64,000 nucleotides of DNA, taken from positions 1 through 64,000 of the forward strand of contig NZ_QXFO01000024.1 of the NCBI RefSeq assembly GCF_003584105.1, read 5' to 3'. Below the pieces are notes generated by a model, which saw only the letters and a list, made by a program, of their open reading frames with translations, had not been told where the DNA came from and searched no databases. Of this stretch, positions 1 through 9,905 are shown in pieces (position 1 is the first letter of the stretch; each line of letters starts with the position of its first letter). A program made the translations under genes and the position numbers. Source of the stretch: Flagellimonas taeanensis (GTDB taxonomy: Bacteria; Bacteroidota; Bacteroidia; Flavobacteriales; Flavobacteriaceae).

Positions 1-3000
1 ACTGAATCAGATGGTTCAACGGAGACCTCTGAAGATGGCACTACCGATTCTTTTTCTATTGTTCTAGACAATGAGCCCTTGACCGATGTCATTTTGGATA
101 TAGTTTCTGGTGATATTGGTGAAGGTACAGTAGATCTTGCTCAGCTAACATTCACTCCAGGGAATTTCAATATTGCACAGACAGTAACCGTTACAGGTGT
201 TGATGATGTCTTGGTGGATGGTCCGCAGACTTACAATATTACGGTAAGTGTAAATGCGGGTAGCGACCCATTGTTCACCGGTGTTGCTTCGCAGTTAGTT
301 TCGGTGGAGAATGCGGATAATGATATTCCCATGGCAACCATTACTGCATCAGACGATACGGCTACCGAAGTTGGGGAGACTTCAGGGTCTTTCCAAGTAA
401 CTTTGAGTGCAATAAACAATACTGGTGCTGATATTATTGTCGCCTATAGTGTTGGAGTGGAATCCACGGCTGCGACCCCTGATGACGATTACGTTGCACT
501 TACGGGCAATGTTGCTGTTCAAAATGGTCAAACCAGTGCGACAATACTTGTTTCCCCCAATGATGATGGTTTGACGGAATTGGATGAAACTGTTACGGTA
601 ACCTTGGATGCAGGGTCAGGATATACAGTAGGTACACCCAGTACAGCAACGGTCACCATCATCAGTGAAGATAATGTGCAGCCTTCTGGCTATACGGTAA
701 ACATAGATAGTGACCCCATCAATTTGGCCAACCAGAATACAGTAAGCTTTTCGTTTACTGGAGCTCCCACTTTTTTAACTTCTTTTGATTACAGATTTAC
801 CAGTGATGGTGATGGAAATGTAGCATCTGTTTCAGGTGGTGGTGCAGTACTTCTTTCAAATAGAACGTTGGATAACATTAATTTGAGCAGCTTGCCAGAT
901 GGTATCATCACCCTTACCATGACAGTTACCAATATTTTAGGAACTGAAGGACCTGAAACCACGGACACAGCTTTAAAGTTAACCACAATTCCTTCCGGGT
1001 ATACGGCAGAAATAGACCAAGATCCCATTGATCAAACCAATGAGAATACGATTAGTTTCACATTTACCAATGCTGTGGTAGATGCTACCTATAATTACAC
1101 CATCAATAGTGATGGAGGGGGAGTTCCAGTATCGGGGACAGGGACAATAAATTCTGCCAATCAGCAACTTACAGGAATAAATGTAAGCGGCTTGGGCAAT
1201 GGCACCATCACCCTTTCCGCTACCCTTTCCAATACCAACGGAATTGGAAATGCCGCCACGGACACAGTGACCAAAAACACCTGTTTTTCAGGAACCATGG
1301 CACCTACGCTGGACAATTCAGTCCCCACGGCCTTTTGCAACAGTTTTAGCCAGGATTTGGACGACTATGTGGCCAATACGCCGCCAACAGGATCTGTGCT
1401 GCGATGGAGCACCAATTCGAACACATCTGTCACTGGGGATTATCTGGGCTCGAGTACCGTCAGTGCAACAGGGACCTACTATGGCTTTTTCTATGATGCT
1501 GTCAACGACTGCGCCAGTAACGTACTGCAGATTACCATCACGGACTGTTCCAACGTCTGTCCCACGGCGCCGTCCGCCCCACCTTTGGATGCTTCCGAAC
1601 CCACGGTGTTCTGTGATGTGATCAATGTGGACCTTGACGATTATTTGACCAGTCCTGCAGCACCGGCGGGGACCGTTTTGACCTGGAGTGTGGATCCCGA
1701 TCCCTTGGAAACGGATGCCCACCTGATCAGCAGCAATGTGGTAGATCCCGGTTCGTATTACGGCTTTTTCTATGATGAGGCCAATGGTTGTGCAAGTCCT
1801 GTATTGCAGATTACCTTAGTGAGGAATTATACCCCTGTGATTGAAGAAACCGTGGGGGATGCTGTTTGCGGAACAAGTGCAAGTACCGCTACTTTAAGTG
1901 CCACGGCAACCGTGGAAGATGGGAGTACCATTACTTATAATTGGTTTTCGGCCCCCACGGGCGGCACATCTTTGGGTACGGGCAACAGTTTTGTGACCCC
2001 ACCCCTTACAGAAACTACTTCTTTTTATGTATCCGCTTCGGCCAATGGCTGTGTTTCGGAAAGAGTGGAAGTGGTGGCGACCGTAAACGAAACTCCCTTG
2101 CCGGGGGTTCCCCTCGAGGGCATTTCGGTCTGTAATGTGACCAGCGATGAAGGCCCGACCACTTTAGATTTGGACGAAACCTTGATCGGGCAGGACGCCG
2201 GTACATGGACAGTGGTCACCGACCCATCCAATGGAACCTTGGAGATTGGCGCAGAAAATATAGTGGATTTTACAGGTTTGCCCAGTGGGGATTATGTGTT
2301 TGAATACACCACCAATGTGGCCGTGCCCCCTTGTGAGGACGCTACCGTACAGGTGACGGTCTCCGTTTTGGATTGTGTTTCGAATGCCGCCATAGACTTG
2401 GCAATAACCAAGGAACTGAAAGATGAAATCGCCTATCTCTTGGGCGACCCCATTACCTTTGTCATTACCTTGGAAAATGTGGAGGGCAAAACCGTGACCG
2501 ACATTGTGGTCTCCGATTTGCTGGACGATGCCTTCGAGTATGTGGACGATGTGGCCTCCCTCGGTACATATGACCCTACTACGGGCGAATGGACCATCAG
2601 CAATTTGGCCGCCACCGATGCAACGGCAACCTTGGAAATCACAGTGATATCCACGACTGCCGGAACCTTACAGAACACGGCGACGCTGCTCTCTTCTTTC
2701 CCGAATGATGGTGTGGCTTCCAATAACACGGCAACGGTATCGGTTCAGGTGAATCGAAGCCAATGTGAAGACCCAGGGACCATTTGTAACATATTTTCAC
2801 CCGATGGGGATGGTATCAATGATCTTTTGACTTTGGTCGGTCACACATCATACCCGAACAATACCTTTGAAGTGTTCGATCGTTACGGGAACAGCGTTTT
2901 CCAAATGGATGGATACAACAGTACTTGGGACGGAACAGGAAAGAATGGAGATCTGCCCAAGGGCACCTATTTCTACCTATTGGATTTAGGGGATGGTTCT

Positions 3001-3042
3001 GAAGTGGTCAAAGGGTGGATTCAAATTGTAAGGAAAAACTAA
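1..3042 (+). CDS. Giant T9SS-secreted adhesin, type B sorting domain (5' truncated)
   Basis: The reading frame is open from base 1, so the gene starts outside the window; about 1013 residues are visible. In order: Calx-beta-like modules with acidic DND/EDN loops (about 1-690), two tandem repeats opening SGYT..ID.DPI (about 681 and 993), two Cys-containing repeats ending in GxYYGFFYD (about 1290-1820), an Ig-like region, a DUF11-like domain (about 2388-2750) and a gliding-motility C-terminal domain (2785-3039) with FSPDGDGIND. In the family that domain is the type B type IX secretion signal, used by SprB-like surface adhesins. It lies 1 nt upstream of porP/sprF, whose relatives help secrete type B cargo. 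The ligand cannot be told from sequence. Confidence 0.93.
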   Translation, partial: TESDGSTETSEDGTTDSFSIVLDNEPLTDVILDIVSGDIGEGTVDLAQLTFTPGNFNIAQTVTVTGVDDVLVDGPQTYNITVSVNAGSDPLFTGVASQLVSVENADNDIPMATITASDDTATEVGETSGSFQVTLSAINNTGADIIVAYSVGVESTAATPDDDYVALTGNVAVQNGQTSATILVSPNDDGLTELDETVTVTLDAGSGYTVGTPSTATVTIISEDNVQPSGYTVNIDSDPINLANQNTVSFSFTGAPTFLTSFDYRFTSDGDGNVASVSGGGAVLLSNRTLDNINLSSLPDGIITLTMTVTNILGTEGPETTDTALKLTTIPSGYTAEIDQDPIDQTNENTISFTFTNAVVDATYNYTINSDGGGVPVSGTGTINSANQQLTGINVSGLGNGTITLSATLSNTNGIGNAATDTVTKNTCFSGTMAPTLDNSVPTAFCNSFSQDLDDYVANTPPTGSVLRWSTNSNTSVTGDYLGSSTVSATGTYYGFFYDAVNDCASNVLQITITDCSNVCPTAPSAPPLDASEPTVFCDVINVDLDDYLTSPAAPAGTVLTWSVDPDPLETDAHLISSNVVDPGSYYGFFYDEANGCASPVLQITLVRNYTPVIEETVGDAVCGTSASTATLSATATVEDGSTITYNWFSAPTGGTSLGTGNSFVTPPLTETTSFYVSASANGCVSERVEVVATVNETPLPGVPLEGISVCNVTSDEGPTTLDLDETLIGQDAGTWTVVTDPSNGTLEIGAENIVDFTGLPSGDYVFEYTTNVAVPPCEDATVQVTVSVLDCVSNAAIDLAITKELKDEIAYLLGDPITFVITLENVEGKTVTDIVVSDLLDDAFEYVDDVASLGTYDPTTGEWTISNLAATDATATLEITVISTTAGTLQNTATLLSSFPNDGVASNNTATVSVQVNRSQCEDPGTICNIFSPDGDGINDLLTLVGHTSYPNNTFEVFDRYGNSVFQMDGYNSTWDGTGKNGDLPKGTYFYLLDLGDGSEVVKGWIQIVRKN

Positions 3043-3043
3043 G

Positions 3044-4042
3044 ATGCCAAAAAAGAGAGTTTTGCGAACATATGGGATGCTTCTTTGGATGCTTTTGGGA
3101 GTTGGTCTGGTCCAAGCCCAAAAAGAGCCCCAATACACCCAATATATGTACAACATTGGCAGCTTCAACCCGGCCTATGTGGGCACGGTGGAAAGCCCGG
3201 AGGTCATAGGTCTGTACAGGGCACAATGGGTGGATGTTCCCGGGGCCCCGACCACCATCCGTGCCGGCGCCAATATCCCTTTCAAAAATGAAAGGACGGG
3301 ACTGGGCATCAACATCGTGAACGATGAACTGGGGCCATCCCGACAGACCTATTTGGATGTGGCCTATTCCTATCAGATCCAATTGTCGGACGATACCAAG
3401 CTTTCTTTTGGTCTGAATGCGGGAGGCTCAATGCTGGACATCGATTATTCCAGGGGAACGTTCGAGAACCCATCCGACCCTTCCATTTTGGGAGAGAATT
3501 ACAACAGTTTTTACCCCACCATTGGTGCTGGGCTTTTTATGTACCACGAAGAAGATTGGTATTTGGGGGTATCCGTGCCCAACTTTTTGACCAACGGACT
3601 TTATAATGACGAAGTGGCCACCATTGTGGAGGACAATATGCAGTTCAATGCCATTGGGGGCTATGTGTTCCAATTGGGGGACAGGACCAAGTTCAAGCCC
3701 GCCTTTTTGGTGAATTACCTCGAAGGATCGCCGGTCACGGTGAACCTTTCGGCCAATTTCCAGTTTATCGATGCACTGACCATTGGTGCCTCGTACCGAA
3801 TTGACAATGCGGTGAGCGGTCTTGCCGGCTTCCAGATTTCCAATGCCCTGTTCATTGGCTATTCCTACGATTATGCCACCAACGGACTGGGTGAATACAG
3901 CGGGGGATCCCATGAGGCGATATTGAAGTTCTATATAGGCAGGGGAGGATTCGGTTCAGGGAACAAGGGCAACAAGTCAAGGGACAAGAACAACAACAAT
4001 AAGAACAAAGGCAAACAGATAGATTCCCCTAGATTCTTTTGA
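3044..4042 (+). CDS. Type IX secretion system membrane protein, PorP/SprF family
   Basis: 332 residues with a signal peptide ending near LVQAQ, followed by the family hallmark PQYTQYMYN..NPAYVG and LYRAQWVDVPGAP, then alternating beta strands of a predicted outer-membrane barrel. The barrel part ends in SHEAILKFYIG; a basic Asn/Lys-rich tail of about 30 residues follows. PorP/SprF proteins work with the T9SS in surface delivery or anchoring of cargo, and SprF is needed for the type B adhesin SprB in Flavobacterium johnsoniae. The gene starts 1 nt after the adhesin stop and ends 1 nt before the OmpA-like gene, so the three are surely co-transcribed. Many paralogues usually exist per genome, so I give no symbol. 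Confidence 0.95.
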   Translation: MPKKRVLRTYGMLLWMLLGVGLVQAQKEPQYTQYMYNIGSFNPAYVGTVESPEVIGLYRAQWVDVPGAPTTIRAGANIPFKNERTGLGINIVNDELGPSRQTYLDVAYSYQIQLSDDTKLSFGLNAGGSMLDIDYSRGTFENPSDPSILGENYNSFYPTIGAGLFMYHEEDWYLGVSVPNFLTNGLYNDEVATIVEDNMQFNAIGGYVFQLGDRTKFKPAFLVNYLEGSPVTVNLSANFQFIDALTIGASYRIDNAVSGLAGFQISNALFIGYSYDYATNGLGEYSGGSHEAILKFYIGRGGFGSGNKGNKSRDKNNNNKNKGKQIDSPRFF

Positions 4043-4043
4043 T

Positions 4044-5990
4044 ATGATGAAGGCAAAGAAAATACAAGCGGCAGTATGGATTTCCCTTTTGGGAATGGCC
4101 CTATGTTTTGCCCAAGGGAAAAAATCCAAGGGAGATGTTTTCTTTTTTCAATACGAATACCAAAAGGCTGTTGCCGCCTATGAAGCCGATTTGGCACAGG
4201 GAACCTTGACGGAGCAACAGTTCTTGAACTTGGCAGATGCCTATTTCAAGACCCATAATTTCAAAAAGGCCTCGGAAGCCTATCTAGAGCTTTTCAAAAA
4301 AGACACTTTGTTGGACAGCCATCGGTACAACCGAATGTTACAGAGCCTTTCCAAGACAGCCGACCCAGAACGAAAACAGGCGTTTCTGACCACAATGGCG
4401 GCAAAGTTTCCCAAGGAACTCATGGAAAATAGGGAATTCAACGAACAAATGTTGGCAAAAGCTTCGGAAGGGACAGAACTGGACTACGAAATCTTCAACC
4501 TAAGTGTGAACAGTCCGCAAACGGATTTTGCACCTACCTTTTACAAGGACAAACTCTTGTTCTCCAGTGGCCGTATCCAAGAAAAGGGATTAAGGTATGC
4601 ACCTGGCAATGAGGGGTATTTCAATATTTATGAGTCCACCATGCAGTTGGATGGACAGGCCGGTGCAGCGCAACCGTTCAAAGGTGTCGCAAGCTCCAGT
4701 TACCATAAGGCAACACCGTATTATGCACAAGGGCTTAACAGTGTGTTCTATGTGCTTTCCAATACCCAAAATGGGGAATTGGCCTTCGATCCCAACGGAA
4801 AAAATGCCCTTGCCATCGGGAAACAGACCATGGACGGCCAGTTCCATTTATTGTTGAAAGATTTGAGTACATCCTTCTATTATCCCTTCTACGATGAGGC
4901 TAGCGGAAAGCTCTATTTTGCTGCTGATTTTGAGGATGGGTATGGGGGTACGGATATTTATTATGTACACACCAACAGTGGACAGGTCATGTCCGCTCCC
5001 ATCAATTTGGGACCCAGAATCAATTCTCCGGGCAATGAGGTGGCTCCCTTTATTTTTGAGAACAGCTTTTACTTCGCTTCCGATGTGTTCTACGGCCTTG
5101 GTGGTATGGACATCTATAAATCGAACATTGGGGAAGGGGGCGAATTGGGCATCCCGATCAACTTGGGCAAAGAAATCAATACGGAATATGACGATTTTGG
5201 ACTGGTCATGAGGAACGAAGGTGAGGGACTGTTGGGCTATTTTGCCTCCAATCGCCCTGGAGGAAAAGGAAAGGACGATCTGTATGGGTTCAAGGTAGAT
5301 GAAAAACCGGGACTGAAGACCTTGGTATTCAAAGGAAAGGTCATCAAACCCTACAATGAGAACAGTGTGCCCAAAGCAGCAATACGCTTATTGGACAGCG
5401 AAGGGAACCTGCTTGCCGAGACCTATTCGGATGAGGGGGGCAACTATCGATTGGAGGTTCCGTGGGAAAATGGAGTGGTCCTGGAAGCTCAGAAAGAACG
5501 CTATTCCAAGTTCAGGAAGCAGTTTTCGGAGGATGAATTGAACGGTTTGGAAAACAAGCCCTATACTATCGGGATGTCCCTCTACGATGATCTGGTGGGC
5601 GAAAAAGAAGGACAGGCCGTCGTGAAAATGGATAAGTTCTATTTTGGGAATGCCGCCACGCAGCTGACCCCAGAAATAGAGGCGGAACTGGATCATGTGG
5701 TGGCCTTTGTCAAGGCGTTCCCAACAGCGCAGCTCAGAATAGAAACCTATACCGACAGCAGGGGCGGAAGCAGCACCAACTATAGGCTTACACAAGATCG
5801 TTCCGATGCCATAAAAAAATATCTGGTAAAAAAAGGAGTGCCTTCCTCCAATATCATATATTCCATAGGGTATGGTGAGGACAAGATCCTGAACAGTTGC
5901 ACCAATGGGGTTTTTTGTATAGAGGCATTGCACAAGCAGAACCAACGCTCACTGATCGTTGTGCTCAACGACAATGTCCTTTTCAACTAG
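4044..5990 (+). CDS. PorE-like OmpA-family protein (TPR, PD40 propeller, CRD, OmpA_C)
   Basis: 648 residues. After a signal sequence (ALCFAQ; the Cys is not in a good lipobox) come TPR-like helices (about 30-115), a PD40/WD40-like propeller (about 150-410, with repeats such as YGGTDIYYV and LGGMDIYKS), a carboxypeptidase-regulatory-like domain (about 420-500) and an OmpA peptidoglycan-binding domain (about 535-648) with TDSRGG..N and DR. This order matches PorE of Porphyromonas gingivalis, which tethers the T9SS ring to peptidoglycan. It is the last gene of the adhesin/porP operon. Two ATG codons are adjacent at the start; the first is used here. It may be a cargo-specific PorE paralogue rather than the core one. 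Confidence 0.93.
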   Translation: MMKAKKIQAAVWISLLGMALCFAQGKKSKGDVFFFQYEYQKAVAAYEADLAQGTLTEQQFLNLADAYFKTHNFKKASEAYLELFKKDTLLDSHRYNRMLQSLSKTADPERKQAFLTTMAAKFPKELMENREFNEQMLAKASEGTELDYEIFNLSVNSPQTDFAPTFYKDKLLFSSGRIQEKGLRYAPGNEGYFNIYESTMQLDGQAGAAQPFKGVASSSYHKATPYYAQGLNSVFYVLSNTQNGELAFDPNGKNALAIGKQTMDGQFHLLLKDLSTSFYYPFYDEASGKLYFAADFEDGYGGTDIYYVHTNSGQVMSAPINLGPRINSPGNEVAPFIFENSFYFASDVFYGLGGMDIYKSNIGEGGELGIPINLGKEINTEYDDFGLVMRNEGEGLLGYFASNRPGGKGKDDLYGFKVDEKPGLKTLVFKGKVIKPYNENSVPKAAIRLLDSEGNLLAETYSDEGGNYRLEVPWENGVVLEAQKERYSKFRKQFSEDELNGLENKPYTIGMSLYDDLVGEKEGQAVVKMDKFYFGNAATQLTPEIEAELDHVVAFVKAFPTAQLRIETYTDSRGGSSTNYRLTQDRSDAIKKYLVKKGVPSSNIIYSIGYGEDKILNSCTNGVFCIEALHKQNQRSLIVVLNDNVLFN

Positions 5991-5993
5991 GGC

Positions 5994-7235
5994 TCAGACC
6001 AACAACATCCAGCAATAATATAGTGCAAAGAGCGAAAGGAAGACCATTCCGCAGTAGGTGAGGATACGCAGCCCGTTACCGGGCCTGTCTTTCATAGGAA
6101 CATCCTTGCCCATAACGGTCTTCAGGTTCATCCACCCCAAGAGCGGGGCCAATACAAAGGAAACAAAGGTGGCCAATCCGACCAGGTCGGCCATATTGGC
6201 ACTGAACAGCATTATGACCATCCAGTTCACCAACATCATAAGGATCACGGTATAGGCAAAGGCATTCTTGTTCTTAAAAACAGGTTTTTCCGGGAACAGT
6301 TTTTGCATCACATCCACACTTACCCTCGAAATGGCGTCATGTGCGGTCATGCAGGTGCTGAACATGGTGGCAAAAGCGGCCACGGCAATGAAAAAATAGG
6401 CCCAGTTGCCAATGTGCACCGTAAAAAGGTTCACCAATTGGCCCGCAAAGGCCACAGCGTTTCCGCTGAGTTCCGTTCCTGTTCCGTATAGGGTCATCCA
6501 GCCGATGATCATAAAAAAGACGGCGAGGACGGCAGTCAAGATATATCCAACGTTGAATTCCTGAAGTGCAATTTTTAGGGTCGGTTTCTCCTTCATGGTC
6601 TTTAGGTTTTCCATGCCCCAAAGGCTTACCCATCCAGACGCTTCTACTGCGGTGGGCATCCATCCCACCAGCCCGATCAGAAACAGAATCCCGGCTTCAT
6701 TAAAGATTTCTGGCCGTTGGAATCCTTCGGAAATGGATACGGGTCCTTTTTGCAATACCAAAATAGTGGTGATCAAAAGGGCAATGAACAGGATGGAAAT
6801 GATGGCTTTCAAAGAAGTTTCCAAAAAACGGTATTTCCCTACGATCAGCAGCAGACTGATGAACAGGAACAGGTACAACGAAACGGTCCCGGGCCAAGCC
6901 GTGATCTGGAACAGATTGATGAAAAGGCCGGCGGTGACCACATACAGGGCGGCCAAGATGGTAAATGTGGAGATCAAGGTGACAAAGGCATAGATCCACA
7001 GGTAGGTCTTGCCCAAGTTCAGATAACCCTCTACCAAGCTTTTTTCTGTGACCGTGGTGTAGCGTATGCCAAATTCAAAAAAGGGATACTTGAGCAGATT
7101 GGCCAACAGTATGGGAATGACCATGATCCATCCGTATTGCGCCCCGGCCTTGGTGGAGAGAACCAAATGGGACGTTCCTATGGCCATGCTGGCAAACAGC
7201 AGACCTGGGCCAAGGGCTTTCAACAATGCTCTCAT
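5994..7235 (-). CDS. Nramp-family transporter with divergent metal-site motifs
   Basis: 413 residues with about 11 hydrophobic segments. The opening GPGLLFASMAIGTSHL and the KAGAQYGW that follows align with TM1 of Nramp (SLC11/MntH) carriers. Classical Nramps carry DPGN in TM1; here that stretch reads AIGTSHL, with no Asp. The TM6 counterpart reads GWMPTAVEASGW, where MntH has an MPH motif. Metal-binding side chains of manganese/iron transporters are therefore partly missing, so substrate is uncertain although the fold is clear. It sits downstream of the S9 peptidase on the same strand, 144 nt away, so it probably has its own promoter. It converges with the PorE-like gene, only 3 nt apart. 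Confidence 0.85.
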   Translation of the reverse strand: MRALLKALGPGLLFASMAIGTSHLVLSTKAGAQYGWIMVIPILLANLLKYPFFEFGIRYTTVTEKSLVEGYLNLGKTYLWIYAFVTLISTFTILAALYVVTAGLFINLFQITAWPGTVSLYLFLFISLLLIVGKYRFLETSLKAIISILFIALLITTILVLQKGPVSISEGFQRPEIFNEAGILFLIGLVGWMPTAVEASGWVSLWGMENLKTMKEKPTLKIALQEFNVGYILTAVLAVFFMIIGWMTLYGTGTELSGNAVAFAGQLVNLFTVHIGNWAYFFIAVAAFATMFSTCMTAHDAISRVSVDVMQKLFPEKPVFKNKNAFAYTVILMMLVNWMVIMLFSANMADLVGLATFVSFVLAPLLGWMNLKTVMGKDVPMKDRPGNGLRILTYCGMVFLSLFALYYCWMLLV

Positions 7236-7379
7236 CCTGTTCGTTTGTTGGTTAATTTTAGGGCAGGAAGATATGTTTTTTTGTTGAAATTTTGTAGACT
7301 TTCATTTTGATGCACAACCCATTGTGTATTTCGAAGGTTTCTGAGGTGCAAAATGCACAATGGATTGTTTATCAATGGC

Positions 7380-9752
7380 TTATTTGTCCAACAATGCTTC
7401 TTGGAACAGGTTGAAGATACGGGTATATTCGTCCGTCCAGCTGCTGGGTTCCACAAAACCGTGGCGCTCTACAGGATAAACGGCCATTTCCCAATTTTCC
7501 TTACCAAGTTCGATGAGCTTTTGGGACAAGCGGACCATATCCTGAAAATGGACATTGTCGTCCACCATGCCGTGCAATATCAAGAGCTGTCCCTTGAGAC
7601 CATCCGCAAAATAGATGGGGGAACTTCTCTTATAAGACAAGCTATCCGTAGCAGGAGTATTTAGGATACGTGCGGTGTAGCCGTGGTTGTAGGCCGCCCA
7701 GTCGCCCACAGAGCGTATGGCGCCACCGGCACTGAACGTTTCGGGCGCATTGAACATGCCCATCAAGGTGATGAAGCCTCCGTAGGAACCGCCATAGATA
7801 CCGATCTTGTCCGTGTCGATACCATATTTTTCCATCAACATTTTGGCACCGTCCACTTGGTCCGACAAATCTTTTCCTCCCATGTGGCGATAGATTCCGG
7901 TACGCCAATCCCTGCCATATCCGGCACTTCCCCTATAGTCGATGTCCAATACGGTATAGCCATTGTCCACCAAAAGGTTATGGAACATGTACTCCCTGAA
8001 ATAGGAACTCCACCACTTGTGTGCATTCTGAAGGTAACCGGCGCCGTGTACAAAGATCACGGCCGCCTTGTTCTTTACAGAGGGGTCAGGTTGGTACAAG
8101 CGGGCATGGACTTTCGCGCCGTCCGAAGCCTCAAAGGTGATGATTTCCGGATCCTTCCATTCATAGGCGTCAAAGGCATTGGTGTTGGAGCGGGTAATCT
8201 GTACGGCCTTTGTAGTCTCCTTGGTAAACACAGGATTTTCTTGAATAAAAAGTTCCGTAGGTCTGTTGGAATAGGAGTAGAGGATGGCCATGTTTTTTTC
8301 ATCGGGGGAAAGTGTGACTTCGTTCCCGCCCACTTCATGGGTCAACTGCTCCATTTTACCACCTTTGAGGGGCATGGTATAGAATTGGCGGTCACCGGGA
8401 TGGTTTTTGTTTGCCGTAAAATACCATCTGGATTCGTCTTTGGAGATGAAGGGGTCATAGATTTCGAATTCACCCGAAGTCAAGGCCTTGGCCTTTTTGG
8501 AACTGATGTCCATGGTGTACAAATGGGCATATCCCGTTTTTTCGGACATGAACCAGAACTCTTTGCCATTGGGCATCCAACCTAGGGAGCCACCTCCCCA
8601 TCCACTGATGCCGGGTCCCGCGATCCAGGCCTCGTCGTGCTGTCGGTCCAATTGCTCCACGGTTCCTTTCTCGGGGTCAAGAAGTACGATCCAACGGTCC
8701 TTGTAATCATTGGCCTGTATGTCCAACAAGGCCTTGGACCCATCCGTGCTCCAGGTGGGTCCACCGATGGAACCCAAGCGATTATCGTTTTTATAGGGTT
8801 TGTCGGGATACTCCTTGGTGTATTCGGGCACGTAGTCCAATCCTTCCAGATTGTCGAGGACCACCGGGTAGCTTTTGCGTTGCGCAATATTGTACACGAA
8901 CATTTCAAATGTGGTAGGTTCGTCACCGACCTTGGAACGGGTGTTCTGGTCTTCCGTGTAGCCGGATTCCGTAACAAAGTGGGGAACAATGGTGCTTTTG
9001 GTTTTGGGCCTGTCCATCAGCACATAGGTAATGTAGCGCCCGGAAGGATCTATTTGCTGTCCGATGACCGTTTTTCCATTGGTCACCAATTCCAGAGGTT
9101 CCAATGCTTTCAACTTTTCCTCCAGTTTTTCCCCGGCATCCTTTTTGGCCTTACGCTCCCGGAGCACATCAAAAAGTTCCAATTGGTCCTGGTACAGCCA
9201 TTCGTCCTTGGAGTCCCTTTTGGGCTCACTGTCCTTACTTTTCACAAAGTTTGTCAGTTGTTCCGTGGTTCCGGTGGCCATATCCCATACATATAGATTA
9301 TCGCCTTTGGTGTAAGCTATTTTGGTACCTTTATGGGTGAAATGCGGATCGCCTTCACGATCTTGGGTCTTGGTGATGGCTGTGGCTGTATAGGTGGCGA
9401 TGTCCAACAGGAAAATGTCATTGTTCTTGGTATAAACACCCTTGGTTTTGGTATCGTTGTAGGTGATGCGGGAAGCGGGTAGGGCGGCAGCCGTCAAAAA
9501 ATCCACTTTACGGACATTTTTGGTTGCTGTGGAGTAGGCATACAGGGAATCGCTCATGGCCCCGTCAGGGTTCCAATCAAAATAGAGGGTCTTTCCATCG
9601 GTAGACCAATGGGCGTTTGAAGGTCTATGGCCTACAAAATCGTCCCCTTTCATGATCTCTTTAATGGTCAAGGAAGAGTTGTTGCCTTTTTGGGCAAGCA
9701 ATCCAAAGGATGTGAAAAGTAAAAAAACAACAGAGGGTATAAATTTTCCCAT
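7380..9752 (-). CDS. S9-family prolyl oligopeptidase / DPP IV-like peptidase, secreted
   Basis: 790 residues, with signal peptide MGKFIPSVVFLLFTSFGLLA then Q. An N-terminal beta-propeller of PD40-like repeats (about 40-530) is followed by an alpha/beta-hydrolase peptidase domain. The serine motif GGSYGG puts the nucleophile near residue 656; the acid lies in HGMVDDNVH (about 731) and the histidine in ERHGF (about 764), so the triad is intact. S9 enzymes of this type cut short peptides, often releasing dipeptides or cutting after proline; in Bacteroidota they act in the periplasm. Length is normal for the family. Exact specificity (DPP4, DPP5 or acylaminoacyl type) cannot be fixed from sequence. 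Confidence 0.95.
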   Translation of the reverse strand: MGKFIPSVVFLLFTSFGLLAQKGNNSSLTIKEIMKGDDFVGHRPSNAHWSTDGKTLYFDWNPDGAMSDSLYAYSTATKNVRKVDFLTAAALPASRITYNDTKTKGVYTKNNDIFLLDIATYTATAITKTQDREGDPHFTHKGTKIAYTKGDNLYVWDMATGTTEQLTNFVKSKDSEPKRDSKDEWLYQDQLELFDVLRERKAKKDAGEKLEEKLKALEPLELVTNGKTVIGQQIDPSGRYITYVLMDRPKTKSTIVPHFVTESGYTEDQNTRSKVGDEPTTFEMFVYNIAQRKSYPVVLDNLEGLDYVPEYTKEYPDKPYKNDNRLGSIGGPTWSTDGSKALLDIQANDYKDRWIVLLDPEKGTVEQLDRQHDEAWIAGPGISGWGGGSLGWMPNGKEFWFMSEKTGYAHLYTMDISSKKAKALTSGEFEIYDPFISKDESRWYFTANKNHPGDRQFYTMPLKGGKMEQLTHEVGGNEVTLSPDEKNMAILYSYSNRPTELFIQENPVFTKETTKAVQITRSNTNAFDAYEWKDPEIITFEASDGAKVHARLYQPDPSVKNKAAVIFVHGAGYLQNAHKWWSSYFREYMFHNLLVDNGYTVLDIDYRGSAGYGRDWRTGIYRHMGGKDLSDQVDGAKMLMEKYGIDTDKIGIYGGSYGGFITLMGMFNAPETFSAGGAIRSVGDWAAYNHGYTARILNTPATDSLSYKRSSPIYFADGLKGQLLILHGMVDDNVHFQDMVRLSQKLIELGKENWEMAVYPVERHGFVEPSSWTDEYTRIFNLFQEALLDK

Positions 9753-9857
9753 ATTGGACAGAGGTTTTTAGGTTGTCAATGTATTCTTTCAAATATCGTG
9801 TATTTTGTCGGTTTTTGTTCTACATTATTTTGACAAAAGATAGAACATTGGGAAGTG

Positions 9858-9886
9858 AAAAGGGCCGCACTATTGTGCGGCCCTTT
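9858..9886 (-). terminator. Rho-independent terminator, probably bidirectional
   Basis: A 13-bp perfect stem (AAAAGGGCCGCAC with its complement) closes a TATT loop and carries T-runs at both ends. It lies just past the stop of the collagen-like lipoprotein gene and well upstream of the S9 peptidase start, so its main job is probably ending the lipoprotein transcript. Confidence 0.85.
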
Positions 9887-9905
9887 TGTTATGGTTGCAT
9901 AACGG

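Noticed and set aside
6717..7310. 197-codon plus-strand frame opposite the Nramp-like gene
   Set aside because: Gln/Gly-rich translation typical of the reverse of a membrane-protein gene.
7310..7370. Inverted repeat CCATTGTG..CACAATGG between the peptidase and Nramp-like genes
   Set aside because: Only 8 bp with a loop over 30 nt and no T-run; too weak to call a terminator or operator.
7683..8585. 300-codon plus-strand frame opposite the S9 peptidase
   Set aside because: The peptidase triad is on the minus strand; the mirror frame has no recognisable domain.
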